From a bacterium (lineage in GTDB: Bacteria > Auribacterota > Auribacteria > Auribacterales > Auribacteraceae), in NCBI GenBank assembly GCA_024233545.1, contig JACKPL010000012.1, forward strand, positions 1 to 56,992: a stretch of DNA of 56,992 nucleotides, given 5' to 3'. The position numbers and the translations under genes are program-made. The notes below the pieces were generated by a model. It did no database searches, had not been told where the DNA came from, and saw only the letters and a list, made by a program, of their open reading frames with translations. Shown in pieces: positions 8,859-17,246 of this stretch. The first letter of the stretch is position 1, and every line of letters begins with the position of its first letter.

Positions 8859-10844
8859 TTAATTTTGTTCTGCGCGCGCTTGTTGTATTTCATCTTGCAG
8901 TGCATTGCCGTTCGGAGTAATAATCCTCGCCGTGATGAAAATTAACAAGTTGACTTTTTCATCGACTTCCGCTTCGCTTCGGAACGCTTTTCCGAAAAAC
9001 GGGATATCGCCTAACACCGGTATTTTATCTTCTGTAACAACACGCCTCGTACTTACTGTTCCCCCAAGCACGATCGTTTCGTTATCATTGATTACAACAC
9101 TTGTGGCTAAACTGTCGCTGGTGAAAATAGGAACCAACTGCGGGGCATTTGTTATCCCGAAATCCATCCATTCCTGAAACTCGCTTACTTCAGGAACAAC
9201 GGTAAGATTGATGGTTTTATGATTGCCGCCGATATCAGGCGTAACGGTAAGAAGCACGCCGATATCGCGCCGGATAAAATCGCTCGCTTCGACAGCGGCA
9301 GGAACTATTTCTGTTCCCGTACCGTCTAGAACGGGCGGAACAACATCAAATTCTTGCGGATACCAAAATTCAGTCACAATTTTAATTTCCGCTTGATGCC
9401 CATTGAGCGTTGTCACTTTAGGAGCATTGAGCACATCAACATTACTGCGCTGATTGAGCGCATGGAGAACCGCTTGATAATCTGAATCGCCAAGAATACC
9501 GCCGACAGCCAAAATATTTCCCGCAGGAACTGTCGTGCCGCCCACAGTCGTTTCAAGGAACCGCAAACCTGAGGTGATACCTTCTAAATTTGCCGTAGTA
9601 TCCTGCCCAAACGTGGGATCGGTGTTATTCGAATCGATACGCAATCCGTCAAAACTCGTTCCCGCTCCATCAGCAATAAACAATTCCAAACCGAGTTCTT
9701 CAGAATCTAGTTGCCCGATTTCAACAAACCGAGTAGTAATCTCTACTTGCAAAGGCGGAACGCTCAGCCGTTCTACTATTTCAGTTATCAAATCATGATT
9801 TTCCTTTGTATTGGTTACGACAAGAGTATTTGAGCGGTTATCAAGAAATATTTTGCTTCCCGGAGGAAATGGGACAGTCTCTTGAATCACTCTTTTAATA
9901 TTAACAACTTCTTCTATGCGTGCACCGGGTGCCGGACCTTCGTTATTTGGTTTATCGAATGTTAATTTATTGATTGAAAGTTTACCGCCCAATAATTTAT
10001 ACGAACGCGTAAGCATTTCCGGCGCAATAATATCTTTTGAAATCCACACAGCATAATCATCAATGCGATAGCGAAGCTTTTTTGTTCTCAGTATATATTT
10101 TAATGCTTCAATTAAGGGAATATCCTGCAAAGCAATAGTAACACGATCCGTAAGCTGGTCTTGAGGAATAACCGGAACCGGTATGGTTTGGTCTGCTTCT
10201 TCCTCGCCTGCATATTGATCGTCAGTTTCCTGATTCGTTACTTCAATGGATGACGGCATACTGAGGACATCGGTTACTTCATTCTGAAATATTGCTTCGT
10301 CAAGAATAATATTTACATCGCCAACAGTATGCAGATAATGAATCACATCGCGCAGATGTGCATTCGTAAAATTTATTTCAGGAATGCGCTTATTCAGTTT
10401 TTTTTCTAACTCGATCCGTTTTTCAGTTTTTTGTCCTTCAACAATCTGGCCGTTGTCTGATTTAAGGTTGTTCACAACTGTCGTAGGAAGAGGGTCTTTA
10501 ATCATTTCCTCAGTATTCAGCATACGTTTCTCGACAGCATTGTCACGTTTTAAATCAGTAAGGCGCTTTTTCTCATCAAGAATCGTTTTGATAGCAATTC
10601 GAGCACCCAAATGATTGGGTTTCAGATCAATGACTTTCTGAAATTCCGCTAATGCATCGTCATACTTTCCCTCGATGAACAACTGCCTTCCCTCAACAAG
10701 ATGCTCTCGAATAACCGTTCGTTGATCGAGATTGCCATTTTCGTCTTCTGCATGCAGTGTACTGTATGCAGAAACATAGATACACAAACCGATTGCTATT
10801 ACAGCTGATTGCTTCACGAAGAAGTTTTTAAATAATCCCTTCAT
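8859..10844 (-). CDS. Secretin, PilQ/Amuc_1098-like, first of a tandem pair
   Basis: A 661-residue secretin with a signal peptide (residues 1-32, cleavage likely after STLHA), one TPR-like hairpin (about 45-80), an STN/N0 domain from PEINFTNAHLRDVIHYL, an N1-like domain (LVVTNTKENHDLITEIV), and a C-terminal secretin barrel with NGHQAEIKIV, LTVTPDIGGNHKTINL and IPVLGDIPFFGKAF. It resembles the following gene throughout, but the STN domain has an extra acidic insert (residues 195-230). AAGGAG precedes the ATG, which overlaps the stop of the upstream gene as ATGA. Operon order matches Amuc_1098 following Amuc_1099. It probably forms the outer-membrane pore of the pilus-like machine. Confidence 0.88.
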   Translation of the reverse strand: MKGLFKNFFVKQSAVIAIGLCIYVSAYSTLHAEDENGNLDQRTVIREHLVEGRQLFIEGKYDDALAEFQKVIDLKPNHLGARIAIKTILDEKKRLTDLKRDNAVEKRMLNTEEMIKDPLPTTVVNNLKSDNGQIVEGQKTEKRIELEKKLNKRIPEINFTNAHLRDVIHYLHTVGDVNIILDEAIFQNEVTDVLSMPSSIEVTNQETDDQYAGEEEADQTIPVPVIPQDQLTDRVTIALQDIPLIEALKYILRTKKLRYRIDDYAVWISKDIIAPEMLTRSYKLLGGKLSINKLTFDKPNNEGPAPGARIEEVVNIKRVIQETVPFPPGSKIFLDNRSNTLVVTNTKENHDLITEIVERLSVPPLQVEITTRFVEIGQLDSEELGLELFIADGAGTSFDGLRIDSNNTDPTFGQDTTANLEGITSGLRFLETTVGGTTVPAGNILAVGGILGDSDYQAVLHALNQRSNVDVLNAPKVTTLNGHQAEIKIVTEFWYPQEFDVVPPVLDGTGTEIVPAAVEASDFIRRDIGVLLTVTPDIGGNHKTINLTVVPEVSEFQEWMDFGITNAPQLVPIFTSDSLATSVVINDNETIVLGGTVSTRRVVTEDKIPVLGDIPFFGKAFRSEAEVDEKVNLLIFITARIITPNGNALQDEIQQARAEQN

Positions 10845-11770
10845 CGATTTCTCCTTTCATATTTTAAATCGAATTGAGTATTTTCGGTGTCGGTAACAAT
10901 AATTCCTTGTTCTGATATTGACTGAATAGTAAATTGACCGAAATGATCGCCTTCTCGCAATTCGAGATTCGTATTTTGGTCGAGATCGCTAATGGTAACC
11001 CACAGCTCTTTTTTTGTTGTTATGCGATGAAATACAAGCATAAGCAATTCACCATTTTCATCAGATAAATATAATTCCGATTCGTCAGTTTTAAGTTCAA
11101 CGCCCATGCGGTTGGTTTCGCTTAACCGCTTTTTGAAATTGATAATTTTATAGCCGTCAATTGTTTCGCCCATTCGTTTGAAATGCGTTGCCGTACCGGA
11201 ATTGATGACAAAACTAAAACTGCCGTCAGGAAGCTGCATATACCCGTCAAACAACAATTCAAGCGGTTTCTTGTAAATATTGAGTAAACGAAACCGCCGC
11301 AATGGATTATATTCTTCCGGCTTACTGAGAGGGTCTGCAGGGTCTGTGCCGGCAGTAAACTCATCGAAGTTGGAAAACATGTCACTGTCTTTATCAGCGT
11401 AAGCATCGTTGGCATCGAATGGATTCAATCCGTACATCTTTTCCCATTCGTTCGGCAAACCGTCTTCGTCAGAATCAAATTCGTTTTTTTGTTCCGGTAT
11501 TGGAGAAAAAGGATCGCGCGTATATATTTTCAGATAATCTGTCGGTGTTAAAAGAACTTGCTGTAAATCGACATACGCCTGAACATCAACTCTCTGAATA
11601 ACAGAAGCACTTGCCCGTTTCGATATCTTTTGTTCAAAAAGCGATACTTTAAAATGCGGCAGATTAAGAATCAGAAGAATCAACAGGATACACATACACG
11701 AAAAAAGCGCAAAAAATACGAATTTTTCTATGTTTTTCTTAATGTAATAGAAGAAATAACTATCAAACAT
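10841..11770 (-). CDS. Amuc_1099-like pilus-system protein with calcium-type repeats
   Basis: A 309-residue protein with one membrane anchor (about residues 17-37), so mostly periplasmic. Residues 99-147 hold thrombospondin-type-3-like repeats (DSDEDGLPNEW, then DKDSDMFSNFDEF), which in known proteins bind calcium through spaced aspartates. The C-terminal half is rich in beta strands and has no domain I recognise. Position alone, between the PilO-like gene and the secretins, suggests the equivalent of the Amuc_1099 family pilus-like protein; this is inference. AAGG lies 9 bases before the ATG. The TGA overlaps the next ATG by 4 bases, implying tight coupling with the secretin. Confidence 0.72.
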   Translation of the reverse strand: MFDSYFFYYIKKNIEKFVFFALFSCMCILLILLILNLPHFKVSLFEQKISKRASASVIQRVDVQAYVDLQQVLLTPTDYLKIYTRDPFSPIPEQKNEFDSDEDGLPNEWEKMYGLNPFDANDAYADKDSDMFSNFDEFTAGTDPADPLSKPEEYNPLRRFRLLNIYKKPLELLFDGYMQLPDGSFSFVINSGTATHFKRMGETIDGYKIINFKKRLSETNRMGVELKTDESELYLSDENGELLMLVFHRITTKKELWVTISDLDQNTNLELREGDHFGQFTIQSISEQGIIVTDTENTQFDLKYERRNR

Positions 11771-11781
11771 AATTTTATGCC

Positions 11782-12558
11782 TTATTTTAGTTCCGCATAT
11801 GTTATCTCTACCGATACCTCAAGCAGATGTCCTAATTCACTATCTTCACGCGCTTTTGTAAGAGGTAGGGTATCAACATTTATGTTTTCGACAATAAAAA
11901 GCCCCTTTTGCGCTTGCAATAAATTTAAAAAAGTTGCCAACCCTCTGTTTTCGGTTTTAAACGTGACGGAAAACGGCAGTTGCCGCTTAAAATTGCCGGA
12001 GCTTATAACACTTTTCTTCACCATCGTGTCGACTCGTTCAACATTCGATTGAAAGAGGAGATCAAATAAAAGAGATACAAGATTAAGCTGAAGCGACAAC
12101 AAATATATTGATTGTTCAGAAGGTATCTGATTTCCCATCAACTCTTTAAATCCTAAATCAAGAGGAATCGGAATATTCTTTTCCTCAGATTGTTCCTGAA
12201 ACTCCCTTTGGACGGTTAACAAATGTTGTTTAAATTCAAGTGCGGTTACTGTTGTTTCAGAAGGCTTATTTGATACAAACTCGCATATAAATCTTCATAC
12301 ATTTTTTTTGAGTTCTTTACCGTGTTCTTCGTATTCTTTAATCAACTTGTTTGAAGGTATCTCTTTTTGCCTGAGGATAAATTGATTATAATCTTCGCGC
12401 TTTTTACCATATATGGCGTATGCTTTGCTGTGCTCATGCCAAGCGCCCAGCAGTTTGCCGCTCAAAAAAACCAAACAAATAACGAGAGAAACCAAGCAGG
12501 CAACAAGAATCACATTATTTTTCCAGCTTTCAAGAAATTTTGGCAATCGAATGTTCAC
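11782..12558 (-). pseudogene. PilO/Amuc_1100-like pilus protein, reading frame broken
   Basis: PilO-type proteins are inner-membrane components of the pilus alignment complex. The first part (GTG at 12558 after GAGGT, to a TGA at 12295) encodes a short tail, a membrane helix and a coiled coil. The second part (from about 12260 to 11782) encodes the periplasmic fold and is in the same frame. Between them the best protein (MYEDLYASLYQ) is in another frame. The reading is restored by removing one base from the A8 run (12302-12309) and adding one near 12269-12271. The repaired protein would have about 258 residues and resembles Amuc_1100 from memory (TTVTALEFKQHLLTVQREF). It could be a decayed gene, a consensus error or slippage. 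Confidence 0.65.
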
Positions 12559-12572
12559 GTTTTTTACCTCAA

Positions 12573-13140
12573 TTAGTTTTGCAGGAGTTCGCCGACAATT
12601 TCAAATCGGCGGATATCTTTGCCGCCAATGGACACACTGCTTAAATCGTCTGCTGATTTAATTGAAACATTTTTAAAAAAGGGCGATTTTTCCATCCGTT
12701 CTTTAATAAAAGGTATTTCTCCCAACGGTGCCGTTGTTTCACCAAAAATGCGAACGGCGTAGAGTACATCTTTAGTACGGCTTTTATGGACGGAAAATCT
12801 TTTCAGCCACGCGTTCTCCGGCAATACTGTTTGCAATTCCGTAGTAAGCCTAGCCCAATAAGTACGCTGTTGCTGGAGTTTAAGCAGATCATCTAATTTT
12901 TGTTTATAGACAGTAACGTGTTTTTTGCATCGTTTATTTTTGTAGAATGTGATTTTAACCGTTTCAAATCTTCGTACAATCCACTACTAACATTAGTTTC
13001 GTATTTTACCCATTGTTTAAAGAAACCGATTCCGCTTGCCATCATGATGCCGACTAAGACAAAGCATCCCAATATATAGCTTTTTTTCTTTTGATTTCCC
13101 GTTGAGTTGCAAGCTGTTTCGGCAGTAAATTGATCTCCAT
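12573..13140 (-). pseudogene. pilN: PilN-like pilus assembly protein, frameshifted; possibly fused to PilM
   Basis: The segment starts with MEINLLPKQ, the hallmark of PilN, followed by one membrane helix (YILGCFVLVGIMMASGIG), a coiled coil and a small alpha/beta domain (RTYWARLTTEL, LPENAWLKRF, IRRFEIVGELLQN). No single frame covers it. One extra A is needed in the A7 run at 13081-13087 and another in the A6 run at 12921-12926. The open pieces are 12893-13147 and 12573-12836. PilN binds PilM through its cytoplasmic start and pairs with PilO in the inner membrane. In the repaired frame there is no stop between PilM and PilN, so they could be one protein of about 543 residues. Confidence 0.7.
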
Positions 13141-13166
13141 AACACAATCAGTCGCTTTGCGAAGCG

Positions 13167-14201
13167 CTAATCCAATAGCACATCCAAGCACGTGTTTTTC
13201 TTTGCAATGAATTCTGCCATTCCGTTTCGATATTCGAGGTTATGCATTGTATCGAGTTTTTTAACGCCCACATTGAACTTATGTTCCAGAAAGGTACCGA
13301 TATTTTCAATGTTGGACCCTCCACCCACAAGTACAATCTGTTTAATGCGGCCTCCTTCCGAATGGGAACGGTAATATCCGATTGACCGGGATATTTCTGC
13401 AAGAAGCCGAGTCATTGTAGCAGTTAATGCCCGTGATATCCTCAACCGTTCCGGCGATTCGCCAACCATAGGGCCGTCTCCACAGAGTATGACAGAATAT
13501 TTTTTCTTAAGAAATTCTGCTTCTTTGAAAGTAACTTTAAATTCTTTCTGGACAGCTTGAGTCATTGCGATACCACCAATAGGGATATTTCTTAACCATA
13601 CGGTATCTTTTTCCATCACCAGCATATCGGTCGATTTAGCACCGATATCAAGAACCAATGTACAGCCGTCAAGCGCCGGTTCATTAAACTTTATGCAATT
13701 GCAGAGTGCAAAAGGCGCAATATCAATATATTCTATATCCATTTTGAGCGATTCGAAATTTTCCAGCAATCCTGTTATCACTTCTTTTTTGCTTGCAACT
13801 AAAGCAACGCTGGCTTCATCGATATCATCAATAGTCGCCCAATCGCCCAGAAGCTGGTAATCCCATATGACGTCATCAATAGGAAACGGCACCTGTTGTT
13901 GTGCTTCGAACTGAACAATCTGATCAATTTTACTGCGGTCAAGCGTAGGGAATTTAATGAACCGAGTGAATACCGACTGCCCTGAAAGCGACACTACTAC
14001 GGAACTGCCTTTGATACTCGGGTTTTTTAAAGCCCGGGCAATCGCTTCGGCGACTTTCTCTTCGGAATAATTTTTTACATCGTCATATTCAATAGGTTCT
14101 ATAACGCAATTAGTAGCGACAAGCCCTGCTTTATCGCGCTTTAATTCGATCACTTTTATTGAATCATACCCGATATCCAAACCGACAAATGAATTACGCA
14201 T
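13167..14201 (-). CDS. pilM: PilM-like actin-fold ATPase (Amuc_1101-like), C-terminus frameshifted
   Basis: PilM is a cytoplasmic FtsA-like protein that anchors the pilus alignment complex. The 344 residues show the expected pattern: FVGLDIGYDSIKVIEL at the start (phosphate 1), a FEAQQQVPFPIDDVIWDY segment typical of PilM, LVLDIGAKSTDMLVM (phosphate 2) and IVLVGGGSNIENIG (adenosine loop). The annotated end LDVLLD is abnormal. In another frame the DNA continues as VLGCAIGLALRKATD, the normal PilM ending, reached by adding one A to the A5 run at 13195-13199. It lies 7 bases after the Amuc_1102-like gene and runs into pilN. The ribosome site is weak. Confidence 0.88.
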   Translation of the reverse strand: MRNSFVGLDIGYDSIKVIELKRDKAGLVATNCVIEPIEYDDVKNYSEEKVAEAIARALKNPSIKGSSVVVSLSGQSVFTRFIKFPTLDRSKIDQIVQFEAQQQVPFPIDDVIWDYQLLGDWATIDDIDEASVALVASKKEVITGLLENFESLKMDIEYIDIAPFALCNCIKFNEPALDGCTLVLDIGAKSTDMLVMEKDTVWLRNIPIGGIAMTQAVQKEFKVTFKEAEFLKKKYSVILCGDGPMVGESPERLRISRALTATMTRLLAEISRSIGYYRSHSEGGRIKQIVLVGGGSNIENIGTFLEHKFNVGVKKLDTMHNLEYRNGMAEFIAKKNTCLDVLLD

Positions 14202-14208
14202 ACTTTAC

Positions 14209-14829
14209 TCATTCAAAAAAACTTTTGATGTTGATGTTTTCTTCTTCCAAATTTTTGTCGAGCACAAATGGAGTAAAGAATTTTATCTTCATGCTTCCCT
14301 GAATAGGGCGATGCTGAACCCACCATTCTTCCTCAGATTTATTTGGCCACCATTCTTGTGCGGCTCTTACGCCTTGATGCCATATTTCAACCATTACTTT
14401 TTGCGGTTTTCCATAACGCTCCACTGTTCTTGGATGAACAAATATGTGTGCATTATGAGCAGAATCTTTCGGTATGCTGTCATACTCGACCTCATCGACG
14501 AGCATAGTGTTTCCTTCGCCTTGCCCTTTTTCTTCGAGTAGCACATAATATTTCACGACAACACCATCCGACCATTCAGGCCGAGAAGAATAGACCGTAG
14601 TGATTCTATACCAATGAGACACCGCTCTCCCAGCTTCCACCGCTGATAATGTTCCGCTTTCTGCCGATCGGCGGATTCTATCAACCTGAATTTCTCTGAT
14701 GCCAAAGTCCGCTCGCTGTTGTTTTTTAGACACTTTCGTATACTGGGCATGCAAAAAACCGACACTTCCTGCAAACTGCCCTATAAAACACAGAAGCATC
14801 ATTAGTAGAAAAAATATTTTTCCCCGCAT
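14209..14829 (-). CDS. Secreted beta-sandwich protein, Amuc_1102-like
   Basis: A 206-residue protein from the ATG at 14829, which is 7 bases after AAGGAG and opens a clear signal peptide (MRGKIFFLLMMLLCFIGQF...). The frame runs upstream to 14898, but those extra residues would spoil the signal. The mature part alternates hydrophobic and polar residues, as in an immunoglobulin-like beta fold (SHWYRITTVYS, VVVKYYVLLEE, KVMVEIWHQG) and has several tryptophans near the end (EEEWWVQHRP). It is first in the pilus-like operon, where Akkermansia has Amuc_1102. I rely on position and general fold, so the family call is tentative. It is a candidate for a surface or periplasmic subunit. Confidence 0.6.
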   Translation of the reverse strand: MRGKIFFLLMMLLCFIGQFAGSVGFLHAQYTKVSKKQQRADFGIREIQVDRIRRSAESGTLSAVEAGRAVSHWYRITTVYSSRPEWSDGVVVKYYVLLEEKGQGEGNTMLVDEVEYDSIPKDSAHNAHIFVHPRTVERYGKPQKVMVEIWHQGVRAAQEWWPNKSEEEWWVQHRPIQGSMKIKFFTPFVLDKNLEEENINIKSFFE

Positions 14830-15122
14830 TACAGTTCTCCTTTTCATAGGAAATATTTTCTTCATAAGAGTACTTTTTTCTTTCATAAATATAATCACGA
14901 AAATGCATTCAAAGAAATCATCGGGACACTCTCTGTATACTTAGGAGAAACACAAACGGTGAGCAAGGCCGCATTCTACAACCATCCGATTGAATCCGCA
15001 TGGCAATAAAAGAAACAGCACAAACCGTACCTTGAATTAAAAAAGATAGAAAAATTTATGGTATACGTGCGTCTGAAATTGAGGTAAATAATTATTAGGA
15101 ATTTAATGGTTAAGGAGTTACA

Positions 15123-17222
15123 TCAATTATTGAAAATAATCCGCAATTGTCCTAGATTCTCTTTTGCCGTTTGATAACCGGCTTCTACAACCGGCTCAAA
15201 CTGTTTAAAATTTAAAAAATCGAATTTCTCAACGCGCGGGCTTAATTCGAAATTCGTGAACTGCGCTCCTGTACGCGACATTTGCACACTATTGATATTG
15301 AGAGAACGGGTTATTACTTGAAGAATATTTGGTTCATAGAGTGCTTCGCCAACAAACGGTATTTTACCAAGAATTCTCTTCACTTTTCCTTTAGGCTCCT
15401 GCTTCACATCGAAAGAACTTTCGCGATCAGGAGTTACATTAACAGAAATAATCAGGCTGGCGTTATTTTCACTTAATATTCGCGCCGGAACCTTGTTTAT
15501 GACCGATCCATCAACCAAATAGGTATCTCTATATCGTACCGGTTTAAAAATTCCGGGGATAGCACTGCTTGCTTCAACAGCAGTTTGCAAAGAACCTTCA
15601 TTGATGATAATCTCTTTCCCAGAAATTAAATCAACGCAGACAATATATAAGGGAATTTGCAACTGAGAAAATGTAGCGCCTTTGAAAATATTCTCTGATA
15701 TTTTTCTGATTCTCTTCCCGCGTAAAAACGCAGATATGGGAAGAGTAAAATCGAAAATATTGCCATGCTCCGCTAATTCAGACCGTATTATGCGTTCTGT
15801 TTCATACGCAGAACCAGTCAAACAATAGGTTGCGGCAATTAAAGCGCCCATACTGCTTCCCGATACCACATCCACCGGAAAACGCTCTTGTTCTAAAACT
15901 TTTAAAACACCGATATGGGCATACCCGCGAGCGCCTCCTCCTCCCAAAGCAATGCCGATTTTTCGATTGGTTATTTCCCGTGCCATTCGACCGAATCCGC
16001 TACACACCGGCTGGTGCTCAAATACTGTCTGTTCTTTGAATACCGCATCATCAAATGCTTTCTTTGTGACTGAAAAAAGCGGTACAACAACATCTTTTCT
16101 CGATAAGGCCGTATTCAATTCTTTCTGTACTGCATCTTCAGGATTTTCAGAGTGAAACAACACTGCATTGAAGCGGTGGCAATCCATCCCTTCGGAAGCC
16201 GTCATCGTAGAAATATGCCGTTTAAACACCTTGACCGTTTCTGGGCGTTTTTCGCCTACATATAATGATAAATCGCACTGAGACATTGCACGCATTGTCC
16301 GGGCAGTAACAGTTGTGCCGAGGTTAATCAAAACGAAATCGTAAATCTGAGTCACAAGACCTAATAAAGGGGGTATCAATCCTTCGTTGATCGCTAACTC
16401 ATCATTTTTTGGAGCTATAGTCAAATAGAATAAACCTGAAGCATAGTGATACTCTCTTTCATCTTTTCTCAGCGTGTATCGCGACAAATAATTTTCGTTT
16501 GCCCGCCTGCTGGGAAATTTTCCGGAAGCAACGGGTCGAAATTGAAATAATTCTCCTTCAATATTTTTTAAATCTTCTCCAATATCGTGGGTCCCGATAA
16601 ATGAATGGAGCTTTTCCTGCGCTTGTTCAAAATGGAAATCAGATATGTCTTCAGCGATATGATCAAAATCAATTATGAGAATCCGGTTGTACCCTTCGAG
16701 ATGGAGGCTCAAGCCAAGAAGAACAGAAAACTTTGTTGAGGTTTCTGTATCACATGACGAAAACACGCCAATTTTGGTTGGCAAAGGCTGTATGCTTTCA
16801 TAAACATTACGTTCTCTCAACCGTTTGCTTAAAATCATGCTCATGGTATATGCAATGGCTGAGTACTCGCGCAGGAGTTTTTTAAAATCGTTTTTTTCAA
16901 GCGCTAGAAACTCTGAATCGAGAGATGTTTTTACAGTTGCAGAAATCGGTTCACCAGTCAAAAGCGACATTTCACCGAAATAATCTCCGGCACGCAGAGT
17001 GGCTATAACTTCTTCATCATTTGAACCTGTATGCGGGACAGTAATGCGTACCATCCCACTACGGAGAATATAAAGATAATGCCCTTCCTGATTAAAATGA
17101 AGTACAACAGAATTATTACGCTTTTTTATCAATTTAAAAAGCGGAGCGATAGACTCAATTTGTTCTAACCGAAGCCCCTTAAAAAGAGATACTTTTTGTA
17201 ATGTCGGAGAAAATTCGTGCAT
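15123..17222 (-). CDS. Cyclic-nucleotide-binding / MinD-like / patatin phospholipase protein
   Basis: A protein of 699 residues with three parts. Residues about 5-130 form a cyclic-nucleotide-binding domain (LRAGDYFGEMSLLTGEPISA). Residues about 145-390 resemble a MinD/ParA ATPase (KIGVFSSCDTETSTKFS, LIIDFD, FVLINLGTT) but lack the P-loop lysines. The C-terminal 290 residues are a patatin lipase: oxyanion loop GGGGARGYAHIGVL, nucleophile GSSMG, and dyad aspartate in VDGSVINKVP. This CNB plus patatin order is that of neuropathy-target-esterase-like lysophospholipases, suggesting membrane lipid turnover under nucleotide control. I chose the ATG at 17222, preceded by GAAGG; a TTG start at 17240 is possible. 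It follows the DUF6941-like gene by 24 bases. Confidence 0.85.
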   Translation of the reverse strand: MHEFSPTLQKVSLFKGLRLEQIESIAPLFKLIKKRNNSVVLHFNQEGHYLYILRSGMVRITVPHTGSNDEEVIATLRAGDYFGEMSLLTGEPISATVKTSLDSEFLALEKNDFKKLLREYSAIAYTMSMILSKRLRERNVYESIQPLPTKIGVFSSCDTETSTKFSVLLGLSLHLEGYNRILIIDFDHIAEDISDFHFEQAQEKLHSFIGTHDIGEDLKNIEGELFQFRPVASGKFPSRRANENYLSRYTLRKDEREYHYASGLFYLTIAPKNDELAINEGLIPPLLGLVTQIYDFVLINLGTTVTARTMRAMSQCDLSLYVGEKRPETVKVFKRHISTMTASEGMDCHRFNAVLFHSENPEDAVQKELNTALSRKDVVVPLFSVTKKAFDDAVFKEQTVFEHQPVCSGFGRMAREITNRKIGIALGGGGARGYAHIGVLKVLEQERFPVDVVSGSSMGALIAATYCLTGSAYETERIIRSELAEHGNIFDFTLPISAFLRGKRIRKISENIFKGATFSQLQIPLYIVCVDLISGKEIIINEGSLQTAVEASSAIPGIFKPVRYRDTYLVDGSVINKVPARILSENNASLIISVNVTPDRESSFDVKQEPKGKVKRILGKIPFVGEALYEPNILQVITRSLNINSVQMSRTGAQFTNFELSPRVEKFDFLNFKQFEPVVEAGYQTAKENLGQLRIIFNN

Positions 17223-17246
17223 AAACCCTTCTTTAGTCAAAAAATA

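Noticed and set aside
12295..12297. Simple read-through of the TGA in the pilO-like gene, since both pieces share a frame
   Set aside because: The protein read directly across the stop (RFICEFV) is not natural for the family; the other frame gives a better coiled-coil segment, so paired indels explain it better.
13148..13402. Open frame of 84 codons on the minus strand across the end of pilM
   Set aside because: It overlaps pilM fully in another frame, its translation has no domain character, and the real continuation of PilM is in the third frame.
14959..15009. Possible 16-codon plus-strand ORF starting with GTG after AGGAG
   Set aside because: The spacer to the GTG is 11 bases and nothing else supports it as a gene.
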